Shown here in pieces: positions 8,773 through 17,142 of a stretch of 51,045 nucleotides of DNA. A program made the translations under genes and the position numbers. The stretch spans positions 1 through 51,045 of the forward strand of contig CAZMWM010000003.1 in assembly GCA_964570105.1 (NCBI GenBank), in the 5' to 3' direction. Position 1 is the stretch's first letter, and every line of letters begins with the position of its first letter. Origin of the DNA: SIG673 sp964570105. Its GTDB lineage: Bacteria > Bacillota > Clostridia > Oscillospirales > CAG-272. Below the pieces are notes generated by a model. It saw nothing but the letters and a program-made list of their open reading frames with translations, made no database searches and was not told the origin of the DNA.

Positions 8773-9145
8773 CGTGTTCCGTTGTAAACATTCCTCTGAG
8801 ATCGGCATAAAGCTTCCCTTCTCTCAGCTTAAAGCCTATAAGCAACGCCTGCTTGTCATAAAGCTCACCTCTCGGCTCAAAAAAAGCTTCTTTGATGCCG
8901 TGCAGATCCAAGAAATTCAAAACGGCACGTCCGAGGAGCATTACGAGCGGGGCATTATCCTCGCCGTTACACTTTATGTCTGTTATATATCCAATTCCGT
9001 CTCTGACCGTAAACTGCGATGCACCGACCGCGTCTCCGTCCTCATAAGCTCCGTACGCAAGCTGCGTTCCGTCGTATTCAAGTCCGCAAACAGAGCATAT
9101 TCTTTCCTGCTCTTCGCTTTTGGTCATCGGTACTATCTTAAGCAT
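8756..9145 (-). CDS. Small GNAT-like protein of unknown substrate
   Basis: A 129-aa protein. The predicted strands YGAYEDGDAVGASQFTVRDGIGYITDIKC, the helix APLVMLLGRAVLNFLDLHGIKEAFFEP and the final LLIGFKLREGKLYADL follow the pattern of a compact GNAT N-acetyltransferase fold, but the acetyl-CoA loop (Q/RxxGxG/A) is not evident, so activity is doubtful. Two cysteines form ICSVCGLEYDG near the N-terminus. It is the last gene of the long minus-strand run that starts at lon. In Bacillus a GNAT gene (ribT) also neighbours scpAB, which supports the call weakly. The start has AGGG about 8 nt upstream. Confidence 0.55.
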   Translation of the reverse strand: MLKIVPMTKSEEQERICSVCGLEYDGTQLAYGAYEDGDAVGASQFTVRDGIGYITDIKCNGEDNAPLVMLLGRAVLNFLDLHGIKEAFFEPRGELYDKQALLIGFKLREGKLYADLRGMFTTEHEKLPH

Positions 9146-9166
9146 ATGACATCCCTGCCTTTTGAA

Positions 9167-9904
9167 TTATTTCAGCATTCCGGTCTTTGACTTCAGATAT
9201 CTGACCTGCTCGTTGCTCAACGTGCGCCATTTTCCCGACTCAAGCCCACCGAGCTTCAAATCGCCGATAGCCACTCGCTTGAGCGAAACAACGTGTGCGC
9301 CTACTCGCTCGCACATTTTTCTTATCTGCCTGTTTCGCCCTTCAAAGAGCTGCATCTCCAATGTCATCCGCCCATCTCGGGCATCGATCACACGATGCCT
9401 TACAGGTCGGATGACGTAACCGTCTATATTCATCGGAGAAGAAAGCCGTTTACGCTCGTCTGCATCCAATATTCTGTCCAATGTCACACGGTAATACTTC
9501 GGTATCGAATGTCGCGGATGCGTAAGACGGTTTACCAGCTCGCCGTCATTTGAAAACAGCAACAACCCTTCGCTCTCAAGATCGAGCCTGCCGGCAGGAT
9601 ATACGCGCACACCTACGTCCGAGACCAGCTCGGAAACGCATCTTCGCCCTCTGTCGTCGCTCATTGCCGTCAGATAACCGATCGGCTTATTCAGCATGAT
9701 ATATACGAGCTTTCCGCCGATATCGACTACCTTACCGCGGTATCGCACCTCATCCTTGCCGACCGTCACCTTACATCCGATCTCAGCCTTAACACCGTTG
9801 ACCGTCACCAAGCCGTCTAATATTGCCTTCTCAGCGGCACGCCTTGACATCAGCCCCGCATCTGACATATATTTTTGAATTCTTACCGTTCCTTCGGCTG
9901 ACAT
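9167..9904 (-). CDS. rluB: RsuA/RluB family rRNA pseudouridine synthase
   Basis: A 245-aa protein with an N-terminal S4 RNA-binding domain (VRIQKYMSDAGLMSRRAAEKAI) and the catalytic motif AGRLDLESEGLLLFSNDGEL, whose Asp is the family nucleophile. RNRQIRKM near the C-terminus is also typical. Members isomerise uridine in 23S (RluB/E/F) or 16S (RsuA) rRNA. Context beside scpAB and a D,D-carboxypeptidase matches the Bacillus rluB neighbourhood, hence the symbol. I chose the ATG at 9904 with AAGGTG upstream. The GTG at 9943 would overlap the previous gene and add 13 atypical residues. Confidence 0.85.
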   Translation of the reverse strand: MSAEGTVRIQKYMSDAGLMSRRAAEKAILDGLVTVNGVKAEIGCKVTVGKDEVRYRGKVVDIGGKLVYIMLNKPIGYLTAMSDDRGRRCVSELVSDVGVRVYPAGRLDLESEGLLLFSNDGELVNRLTHPRHSIPKYYRVTLDRILDADERKRLSSPMNIDGYVIRPVRHRVIDARDGRMTLEMQLFEGRNRQIRKMCERVGAHVVSLKRVAIGDLKLGGLESGKWRTLSNEQVRYLKSKTGMLK

Positions 9905-9929
9905 TTTAAACCGCACCTTGATATCATAA

Positions 9930-11258
9930 TTATTTTTCCGCACCGAAAAACTCCCGAAATCGCTTAAATAAGCCTTTTGGTGCTTCGTTTTTCATCTCCA
10001 CGGCGCCCTCGGTCACGAGCGCGACCTCCCCGACCTTTACTCCGTCTATGTACACGACCGCCACTCCGACCGTATCACCTATACCGAGCGGAGCGTAAAC
10101 GAAGCGCGGATAAAAGCATCTCACCTCCGCCACCTCGTCACCTGCCGTGATAACGCTCAGTTCTTTTTCCGGAAACGAGCGAACAACGGCGCCGTCCGCT
10201 CCCGTCACCGGCACGTCTTTCGCAAGCTCTGACGGCGAAAAAGACGTAAGCTTCAAATGCGAGAAGCCTGCATCATACATACACCTGTGATCGTTCCAAT
10301 CGTCGGATGCGTTCAGCGTCACGCAGATGAGCGTGATGCCACCACGCCTGCACGCTGTCACCAGCGTTCTTCCGCTCGCGACCGTATATCCCGTCTTACC
10401 TCCGAGCATTCCCGGACAGCTGTACAGCAAACGGTTATGATTAGCCACAGGTCGCGGAGAGCCGTTAACGAGTAGCGTTGCTCTGCGAGTTCCCACAAGC
10501 TCCATAAAAGTCTCGTTTTTTATCGCATACGACATAAGCCTTGCATAATCCGTTGCGGTCGTGAAATGTCCGTCACAGCCAAGACCGTGCGGATTACGAA
10601 AATGAGTGTTACTCATTCCGAGTAGCTCGGCTTTGGTATTCATCATCTCAACGAATGCTTCCACGTCGCGTCCTACATACATCGCAAGAGCAACAGCCGC
10701 ATCGTTCGCGCTGGCAAGCATGAGCGCGTACAAAAGATCGAGCACAGTGATCTCATCTCCTGCACTGAGATATACCGAACTGCCCTCGATCCCGACGGCA
10801 TTCGGCGAGACCTTGACGGTAGATGAGATATCCGACACATTCTCGATGACGACTATCGCAGTCATCACCTTGGTGATACTCGCCATAGGCATCCGTTCAT
10901 TTGCGTTTCTGCCATATATCAACCGACCGCCCTCGGTGCACAGCACGGCGCTTTCCGCTGAAACGTAAAGCTCCCCGGCACCAATTAGTGACTTTCCCGA
11001 GCAAAAGCTCCAGCCGTTTTTCTCGGCTTCCTCTTCAGAGACGTAATGCGCCGCGTCCGTAATATCAAACGGCGCTCCGACGGACGTCACGCCACCGTTT
11101 TCCGACACCGAAACGTGCCTGTTTGCGGCGCATCCGCGAGCAAACATTGCGACGAACAGCACCAAAGCGACAAAAACGGCTACGCTCCTGACCGGCAGAC
11201 CGAGACGACCGCCGTGATCTTCACGGCGTGAAAGCCTTCCGTGTTCAGTTCTTATCAT
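9930..11258 (-). CDS. D-alanyl-D-alanine carboxypeptidase (penicillin-binding protein 5 / DacF type)
   Basis: A 442-aa protein. It has one N-terminal membrane anchor (VAVFVALVLFVAMFA, about 27-41) and a peptidase S11 domain with all three motifs: SxxK as SITK (127-130), SxN as SAN (183-185) and KTG (288-290). A C-terminal beta domain follows. It trims the terminal D-Ala from peptidoglycan stem peptides outside the membrane. Several S11 paralogues serve sporulation (DacB, DacF), and the position after gerW and scpAB suggests this one may, but the sequence does not prove it. The start has GGGGGA 8 nt upstream. It lies 94 nt after gerW, the widest gap in the operon. Confidence 0.93.
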   Translation of the reverse strand: MIRTEHGRLSRREDHGGRLGLPVRSVAVFVALVLFVAMFARGCAANRHVSVSENGGVTSVGAPFDITDAAHYVSEEEAEKNGWSFCSGKSLIGAGELYVSAESAVLCTEGGRLIYGRNANERMPMASITKVMTAIVVIENVSDISSTVKVSPNAVGIEGSSVYLSAGDEITVLDLLYALMLASANDAAVALAMYVGRDVEAFVEMMNTKAELLGMSNTHFRNPHGLGCDGHFTTATDYARLMSYAIKNETFMELVGTRRATLLVNGSPRPVANHNRLLYSCPGMLGGKTGYTVASGRTLVTACRRGGITLICVTLNASDDWNDHRCMYDAGFSHLKLTSFSPSELAKDVPVTGADGAVVRSFPEKELSVITAGDEVAEVRCFYPRFVYAPLGIGDTVGVAVVYIDGVKVGEVALVTEGAVEMKNEAPKGLFKRFREFFGAEK

Positions 11259-11352
11259 CCGAAACTTCCCCCGAAACTCTACCTTATGGGAAAGTTTATT
11301 CTATCAAGTGATAAAATATGTCCTCACACGGCGATGTATCGGAGAGACATAT

Positions 11353-11829
11353 TTATTTGTTTTCGTTTTCTTCCGCCTCAACGAACACCTTGTCGGCTTT
11401 ATACTCATCCTGCTTGTCCTTCGAAAATACTTCCTTGAGCCTTCTGATTATATCGGGAGACCTCTCAAGTATATCTCCGACCGCCGATATCGGATTTCCG
11501 GCAGTAACAGACGGGGGAGTAACGGAAAGCATGCTGACGTTTCCGTCCGAGGAGACGACAAGAAATCCGACGGGAGAGATGGTAAGTCCCGTACCGCCTC
11601 CGCCACCGAACGAAGGATCGCGGGTTTGGGTGGAGTTATCCGCGTTCTTTTTCTTGTTTCCAAGCTCCACTCCGCCGGAAGCAAATCCGAGCGAAACCTT
11701 GGATACCGGTATTATTACCGTTCCGCCGGCGGTGTTGATAGGCTCTCCCACCACCGTACCCGTTTCGGAAAGCTCCTTGATCTTTTCAAGCGAGGTCTGG
11801 ATGATCTCGTTCAGCTTATTGTCAGTCAT
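11353..11829 (-). CDS. gerW: Spore protein GerW/YtfJ
   Basis: A 158-aa protein of the GerW (YtfJ) family. The diagnostic features are the N-terminal helix (NEIIQTSLEKIKEL), the central stretch GTVIIPVSKVSLGFASGG, the glycine-rich FGGGGGTGLTISPVGFLVV and a helical C-terminal end. In Bacillus this inner-membrane spore protein is needed for normal germination. It supports an endospore-forming host. As in Bacillus (ytfI-ytfJ) it follows a DUF2953 gene. The start has AAAGGA 10 nt upstream. Confidence 0.92.
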   Translation of the reverse strand: MTDNKLNEIIQTSLEKIKELSETGTVVGEPINTAGGTVIIPVSKVSLGFASGGVELGNKKKNADNSTQTRDPSFGGGGGTGLTISPVGFLVVSSDGNVSMLSVTPPSVTAGNPISAVGDILERSPDIIRRLKEVFSKDKQDEYKADKVFVEAEENENK

Positions 11830-11882
11830 TTATTTATATTCCTTTCTGGAAAAATTTATTGACATTATATTCGTAAACAGAG

Positions 11883-12629
11883 CTACGACGCCGAGGCGGT
11901 AGCATTCTCCGTATTCGCGCTCTGCCGATCACCGTCGGCTCTTTCGCCGACCTCGGATGCCTTTTTCGACCTGTATTTGCCCCTTCTGAGATATATCCCA
12001 AACAAAGGCAATGCAAGTGCCACGACCTGCCAAAGGCGTATACTGAATTTAAGATCCACCTCGGCTGTCCACTTATCGGTCGTAAAATCGGGATATATCG
12101 ATACGTAACCGTTCTTAGCAAGGCAGAATCTCGTATTCATTTCTAAAAGGGTGATGAGATATTGAGACGTCTGCACGACCGCACTGTACGTCATCGCAGT
12201 CTTAGCCGCATCGTCGCTCGCAACTCCCACGACGAGCCTTGCGGTCTCAGTCCTCAGATAACGCGGAAATCTCGCAAAGAACGCCTTCAACATATCCGTG
12301 AGCATCGATATAAGTGCCCTGAGGTCGCGTTTGGCTTTTTTATCGCTCTCCGCCTTTTTTTCGGTCCTCTGTTTTTCCAGCCGTTCAAGCTCTTTTTTTC
12401 TCGCTTTTTTCAGCCTGCGCTCAACGCGTCTGCGGAAGGGTTTGATGGAAAAATGCTTTGCGGACGGCGGTCTTTTCTTTTTTCGCGGCAAGAGACGGAG
12501 CCTTATAAACCAAACCTTAACGGATGCGCCGACGTTATCTTTTTCGTACGAAAAACGAAAACGTATCCTCGTCATTGCAAGTCCGAATAGTACGAGTATG
12601 ACCGCAAAGTTGATGATCACCGTCAACAT
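11883..12629 (-). CDS. DUF2953 membrane protein (YtfI-like)
   Basis: A 248-aa protein. It has an N-terminal transmembrane segment (IINFAVILVLFGLAM), a strongly basic, Lys/Arg/Glu-rich linker (about 50-100, likely coiled coil: ERRLKKARKKELERLEKQ), then the DUF2953 core (TARLVVGVASDDAAKTAMTYSAV) and a second hydrophobic segment (LRLWQ to FGIYLRR). It ends in an acidic, Ala-rich tail. The family usually sits beside gerW/ytfJ and is linked to sporulation, but its molecular role is unknown. The Shine-Dalgarno site AAAGGAGGT is near perfect. Confidence 0.85.
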   Translation of the reverse strand: MLTVIINFAVILVLFGLAMTRIRFRFSYEKDNVGASVKVWFIRLRLLPRKKKRPPSAKHFSIKPFRRRVERRLKKARKKELERLEKQRTEKKAESDKKAKRDLRALISMLTDMLKAFFARFPRYLRTETARLVVGVASDDAAKTAMTYSAVVQTSQYLITLLEMNTRFCLAKNGYVSIYPDFTTDKWTAEVDLKFSIRLWQVVALALPLFGIYLRRGKYRSKKASEVGERADGDRQSANTENATASAS

Positions 12630-12671
12630 ACGCTCCGACCTCCTTTCACAAGCATTATGACAGCCTTACCG

Positions 12672-13571
12672 TCAACTATTGCCTTCCATCCCGAAAAGAT
12701 CGAGCGACGGCAGTTCTTCAAGCGACGATATCCCGAAGGTGCGGAAAAAGCTCTGTGTCACTCCGAACAGCCTCGGTCGCCCTATGACCTCAAGCCTTCC
12801 GACCTCCTCTATCAATTCACGGTCAAGCAAAACGGTAATAGGGCGCGTACTGTCCACACCTCTGACTTGCTCGATATATGCTCTCGTGACCGGCTGATTG
12901 TATGCTATTATAGCAAGCGTCTCCATAGCCGCGTTACTGAGCTGCGGCTCTCCCTTGATGCCTATCATCTTAGTCACATATTCACCCAGCTCCGGAAGAG
13001 TTGAGAGCTGACAGCATTTTTCATAGCACGTCAACCGTATTCCGCGCGGAAACGCGCCGTTATCGTAGAGCTTGGCGTAGGTCTCTGCGAGCTGCTTCGC
13101 TTCCTTTACCGGGTAACCGATGATCTTTGCGAGCTGATCGTAATATACCTCGTCACCATTAGCGAAAAGTATCGCCTCGAGCACGCTCATCGCTTTTTCG
13201 GAAGAAAGACGCTCTATAACGTTACCGTTTTCGTCAAGTATCGGCTTCGGAGCATTTCGTGAAACGCGATTACGCTTCTGTTTCGGCTTCCGAGGCTTAT
13301 CTCCTTCGGACTCGGTTCCTGCTTTCCCTTCGGCTTCTGCTTCTGCTTCGGCATTTCCCTCGGCATCCGCCGTAGCGTCTCCGCTCGTCGCAGTCTCAAC
13401 GTCCGTAACGCCATTTCCGTCGGAGTCGTCGCCCGTGATATCGACAGGCACACCGTCGTCGCTCTCGGAAGCTTTATCGGAGTCATCCGACACCTCGGCA
13501 TCGGTCACCTCGGTATCATCCTCAGGCACCGTAAGCTCTTCGGTCACGGTTACTTCATCATCGTTAAACAT
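12672..13571 (-). CDS. scpB: Segregation and condensation protein B with an acidic N-terminal extension
   Basis: A 299-aa protein. The C-terminal two thirds (from about residue 115, LSSEKAMSVLEAILFANGD) are a normal ScpB made of two winged-helix domains, with the conserved AMETLAIIAYNQPVTRAYIE and GRPRLFGVTQ. ScpB dimers bind ScpA and SMC in the condensin complex that compacts and separates sister chromosomes. Ahead of it is an unusual extension of about 110 residues: an Asp/Glu/Ala/Ser/Thr-rich low-complexity segment (EAEAEAEG repeats), then a short basic linker (KPRKPKQKRNR). ScpB is normally about 180-200 aa. It is 63 nt after scpA. Confidence 0.93.
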   Translation of the reverse strand: MFNDDEVTVTEELTVPEDDTEVTDAEVSDDSDKASESDDGVPVDITGDDSDGNGVTDVETATSGDATADAEGNAEAEAEAEGKAGTESEGDKPRKPKQKRNRVSRNAPKPILDENGNVIERLSSEKAMSVLEAILFANGDEVYYDQLAKIIGYPVKEAKQLAETYAKLYDNGAFPRGIRLTCYEKCCQLSTLPELGEYVTKMIGIKGEPQLSNAAMETLAIIAYNQPVTRAYIEQVRGVDSTRPITVLLDRELIEEVGRLEVIGRPRLFGVTQSFFRTFGISSLEELPSLDLFGMEGNS

Positions 13572-13634
13572 CGGTAATTACACTTCCTGTAAAAAATTAT
13601 AGATATGACCGCAGGGCACAGTATACATTAGCGG

Positions 13635-14390
13635 TCAATCCCACGCTTCCCTGTCGGCATTTTCGTTTTTCACGCTGTGCGAGAGATTAAGTATGAGCGT
13701 CGGATTTTCGTAATCGCCGCCGAGAAAGACGCGTTGAAATTTCACAAGCTCAAGCACCGCCGCAAAGGTTGCGACCAGATCCGAGCGCGTTTCATTATTA
13801 AGCAGTATACGTTCAAAATCAGTCTCGCCGTAACGGTACAGATAACGCATGACCGACACTACCTTTTCGGGTATCGGAGTAACTCTGTTCTTAAGAAGAT
13901 TTTCAAGCGTACGTTCCGGAGCGCGTTGCTGTATATCCTTCATCACCTTGCCGCGTGCAAGCATACGTCTGAAGGCTCGCTCGAGGACCTTAAGCTCGTA
14001 GTGCAACGGTATACCCACCTCAGGCTCCTGAGGCTCACGGTAGCACGCTCCGCCGTTCTGCGTCATCTGTTCCCTGAGATATCCGGCGGCATTTTTCGCC
14101 TTTGCATACTCCATCACCGCGATCTGCAAGCGTCTCACGGGAGACTCCTCTTCCGCGGCTCTCGGCAGCATCATCTGACTCTTTATGAGCATAAGCTCGG
14201 CAGCCATCGTAATGAACTCTCCGGCGATGTCGATATCCATACGCTCCATAGCGTCGATATACTCCATATATTGATCGAAAATAACGTGTATCTGGATATT
14301 GCAGATATCCATCTCATTCTTTTTTATCAGCGAAAGCAAAAGATCGAGCGGTCCTTCAAAGCTCTCCACTGTAAAGCTCAACTGTTCCAT
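13635..14390 (-). CDS. scpA: Segregation and condensation protein A (kleisin)
   Basis: A 251-aa kleisin with the typical start FEGPLDLLLSLIKKNEMDI and the AGEFITMAAELMLIKSQMMLP helix that binds the SMC neck. The C-terminal winged helix (VVATFAAVLELVKFQRV) binds the SMC head. With ScpB and SMC it forms bacterial condensin. The protein is full length. The start lies 32 nt after the restored end of the M50 protease gene. The ribosome site is weak (GGGG), so translation may depend on coupling. Confidence 0.95.
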   Translation of the reverse strand: MEQLSFTVESFEGPLDLLLSLIKKNEMDICNIQIHVIFDQYMEYIDAMERMDIDIAGEFITMAAELMLIKSQMMLPRAAEEESPVRRLQIAVMEYAKAKNAAGYLREQMTQNGGACYREPQEPEVGIPLHYELKVLERAFRRMLARGKVMKDIQQRAPERTLENLLKNRVTPIPEKVVSVMRYLYRYGETDFERILLNNETRSDLVATFAAVLELVKFQRVFLGGDYENPTLILNLSHSVKNENADREAWD

Positions 14391-14422
14391 AGAAGCCCCA
14401 TTTCAATAAAGTTCAACGTCAC

Positions 14423-15152
14423 TCAGTTCATCAGTCTCAAAAGCGCATCCATGATCGCGGTCACGGCAGTCGATATTCCGTTCATGATCAAGTCGGGAAC
14501 GTATTCCAAAAACGGATCTAAGGCGCCAAACCAAAGCAAGGCAAGCATCACGAGCATTATGATGCGCTCGTGTTTCATTGACCGAAAAATAATGCTTATC
14601 CGGAAGGACTGCATAAAGCACTCGGGAGCCGTCGAGGGGCGGCACGGGAATAAGATTGAATACCGCAAGCAAAATATTGTAGTATCCGATGATATAGAGC
14701 AACTGAGCAACGATTATATACAGCTGATCGGGAATGCTTGCGATAAACGGAATGACCGATGCTACAGCCGGATTTTGGGCAAACCACAGCATGAAAGAAA
14801 ACGAAACGAAGGAGCCGACACCGATAACGGCGTTGATCGCTGGACCGGCAAGACCGCAGAGCGCCATCCCCTTTTTAGGATCCTTGTAATACCTCGGATC
14901 GATCGGCACCGGCTTTGCCCAACCGAAGCCGAAAAGCAACATACACACAGTACCGATGGGATGAAGATGGCTGAACGGATTTAAAGTGAGCCTTCCGGCT
15001 TGCTTTGCGGTCGGATCGCCCAAGGAATAGCTCGCCAATGCATGGGCATATTCGTGTATTCCGAGGCTCAGGAGCACCACTGCCGGCAAAAACAGCAGAA
15101 GAAACACCTTGGTAAGAACGTCAAGCTGCGAATACAAGATATCAAGTATCAT
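14423..15152 (-). pseudogene. Site-2 protease family (M50) membrane metalloprotease, split by a 1-nt frameshift
   Basis: The first frame encodes a normal M50B protease: HEYAH zinc motif (33-37), GLAGPAINAVIG, and the third-ligand motif NLIPVPPLDG (166-175). After ...DKHYF (187-189) the family-like continuation (MKHERIIMLVMLALLWFG...) is in another frame, ending at 14423. Removing one base from the A5 run at 14585-14589 (T5 on the coding strand) restores HYFRSMKHERIIM and a protein of about 242 aa. Without that the frame runs to 14403 with a non-family tail. Cause may be sequencing or assembly error, a real mutation, or slippage. The start ATG overlaps the end of lysA by 11 nt (ATGATACTTGA). 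Confidence 0.85.
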
Positions 15153-16446
15153 TTCTTACCAGATCCTCAAAGCTCTCTCTTCTTACGGCAACGTACGGTC
15201 TACCCTCGCTTATCATAACGACAGGAGGTCTCGGAATGCGGTTATAATTCGACGCCATAGAGTAATTATACGCTCCCGTCACCTCGACCGCCAGAATATC
15301 ACCCTTCTTTACAGGCTGTATAGTTACGTTTTCGGCAAGGAGATCTCCGCTCTCACAGCATCTTCCCGCAACCGAGCAGGTATAGCTCGGAGTCACATTC
15401 GCCCGATCGGCTACCGTAAATTCATATTGCGACTGATACAGCGCATATCTCGGATTATCCGGCATACCCCCGTCGACAGAAACGTAATTCTTAAGCTCCG
15501 GGATATTTTTGACGCTACCGACGGTGTAAAGCGTAAGACCGGCGGCACCGACTATTGAACGCCCCGGCTCAAGTATTATTTTGGGAAACTTGATACCCTT
15601 GGCGGCACATTCTCCTTTGACTGTAACCGCAAGCTTCTCTATCGCCGCGGCGTAATCAAAATACGGATGCTCTTTTACGTACCTAACGCCAAATCCCCCT
15701 CCAAGGTTAAGTTCGGATGCTTCAAAACCGTATTTGGCTCTCATATCCGCCATAAAATCTATCATTATGACGGCGGCATCCGAAAACGGCTGTATATCGA
15801 ATATCTGACTGCCGATATGACAGTGATATCCGCAAAGCTCAACGTTTTTACAGTTCAAAGCCAGCTTTACAATACCCTCAGCCTGTCCTGTGGCAATAGC
15901 CGAGCCGAATTTTGAATCCACACGCCCCGTAACGACAGACTTATGCGTATGAGGATCGATACCGGGAGTGATCCTCAGCAGTATCTTTTGGATAACGCCC
16001 ATCTCACCGGCTATACGCTCGAGCGCCTCAAGCTCATCCGTATTGTCCACCACAAAGCGTCCGACACCGAGAGATATCGCGTATCGGATATCCGCGTCGG
16101 TCTTATTGTTGCCGTGGAAGAAAACGCAGCTCATATCAAAGCCTACCGCGGCGGCGGTATATAATTCTCCCGAGGAAACGGCGTCACTCCCAAGCCCCTC
16201 CTCGCGTATTATCTCGTATATCCTTTTAAAGCTCAGCACCTTCGAGGCAAAGCAAGGAAAGGAGCCGTTTCCGAAATTATCCTCCAGCGCCTTCTTATAC
16301 ACGCGGCACTGACGGCGTATCGCACCCTCATCCAAAAGCATGAGGGGAGTCCCGTATTCCCTTGCAAGCTCGAGCGTATCGATGCCGGCAAATGTCAGAT
16401 GTCCTGCCGAATTGACGCCGCAGGAGTCTGTCACGAACGTATTCAT
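15142..16446 (-). CDS. lysA: Diaminopimelate decarboxylase
   Basis: A 434-aa fold-type III PLP enzyme that converts meso-diaminopimelate to lysine, the last step of lysine synthesis. Visible motifs: the PLP-lysine region CFASKVLSFK near the N-terminus, HCHIGSQIFD, the phosphate-binding GGGFGVRY, EPGRSIVG, and the active-site CCESGD segment, with YNYSMASNYNR near the end. I chose the ATG at 16446, which has TGGAGAT 7 nt upstream. An in-frame start 45 nt earlier would add a poorly conserved leader. It sits between engB and the M50 gene in the lon operon. Confidence 0.95.
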   Translation of the reverse strand: MNTFVTDSCGVNSAGHLTFAGIDTLELAREYGTPLMLLDEGAIRRQCRVYKKALEDNFGNGSFPCFASKVLSFKRIYEIIREEGLGSDAVSSGELYTAAAVGFDMSCVFFHGNNKTDADIRYAISLGVGRFVVDNTDELEALERIAGEMGVIQKILLRITPGIDPHTHKSVVTGRVDSKFGSAIATGQAEGIVKLALNCKNVELCGYHCHIGSQIFDIQPFSDAAVIMIDFMADMRAKYGFEASELNLGGGFGVRYVKEHPYFDYAAAIEKLAVTVKGECAAKGIKFPKIILEPGRSIVGAAGLTLYTVGSVKNIPELKNYVSVDGGMPDNPRYALYQSQYEFTVADRANVTPSYTCSVAGRCCESGDLLAENVTIQPVKKGDILAVEVTGAYNYSMASNYNRIPRPPVVMISEGRPYVAVRRESFEDLVRNDT

Positions 16447-16500
16447 TGTAATGATCTCCATTCTGCCGATATAGCTCGGCGCTTTGATCAAGCGAGAGGC

Positions 16501-17094
16501 TCAGCGAGCACCTAAGGTCTTGAATATCCTCGTCCAGACCTCATCTCTGCCTTCTCCGGTCTGCGAGGAGAACGGAATAACGTCCACGCCGTCCACCAAG
16601 TCATTGAGCCTCCTTAGCGAGAGCGCACGTTCCGTTTTGTTGAGCTTATCCGCCTTGGTCGCGACTATGAACCAATCGTCCACCGAACGGCTGAGCCAAT
16701 CCATCATAGTGATATCATCCTCGGTCGGTCCGACTTTAAGATCTATCAGCTGTGCGACAGACCTCAGCTTTCCGTGCGAGCCGTCTCGGGTATAATACCC
16801 GTCGGTCAGCTCCGACCATTGCTTTTTTTGCTCCGGACTGCGTTTGGCGTATCCGTATCCGGGCATATCCACGAGATACAGTCTGCCGTCAACGGAATAA
16901 AAATTGACTGTCACGGTCTTTCCGGGGGCGGAGCTTACACGAGCAAGCGCTTTTCTGCCGATCAAAGTATTGATAAGCGAGCTTTTGCCGACATTCGAAC
17001 GACCGCTGAGCGCTATCTGCGCCAAGCCGTCGAACGGAAATTGAGAACTGCGCCCTGCCGTCACGGCAAGCTCGACCTTTTTAATACAATTCAT
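16501..17094 (-). CDS. engB: Ribosome-assembly GTPase EngB/YsxC
   Basis: A 197-aa TRAFAC GTPase with G1 GRSNVGKSS (31-39), G3 DMPGYG, G4 TKADK and G5 SSQTGEG. The protein is needed for late assembly of the 50S subunit. In many Firmicutes engB (ysxC) lies directly after lon, as here (48-nt gap). The ATG at 17094 is preceded by AGGAGG at 10 nt. The TTG at 17115 lies ahead of this site and is rejected. Confidence 0.95.
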   Translation of the reverse strand: MNCIKKVELAVTAGRSSQFPFDGLAQIALSGRSNVGKSSLINTLIGRKALARVSSAPGKTVTVNFYSVDGRLYLVDMPGYGYAKRSPEQKKQWSELTDGYYTRDGSHGKLRSVAQLIDLKVGPTEDDITMMDWLSRSVDDWFIVATKADKLNKTERALSLRRLNDLVDGVDVIPFSSQTGEGRDEVWTRIFKTLGAR

Positions 17095-17142
17095 ACCGAT
17101 AGCTCCTCCTTCCAAACCACGGGGCTGATATCCGCAAGGAGC

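Noticed and set aside
14403..14583. The unshifted C-terminal frame of the M50 protease as a genuine variant C-terminus
   Set aside because: The tail is Arg/Asp/His-rich and unlike any membrane protease end, whereas the neighbouring frame gives the expected hydrophobic family sequence.
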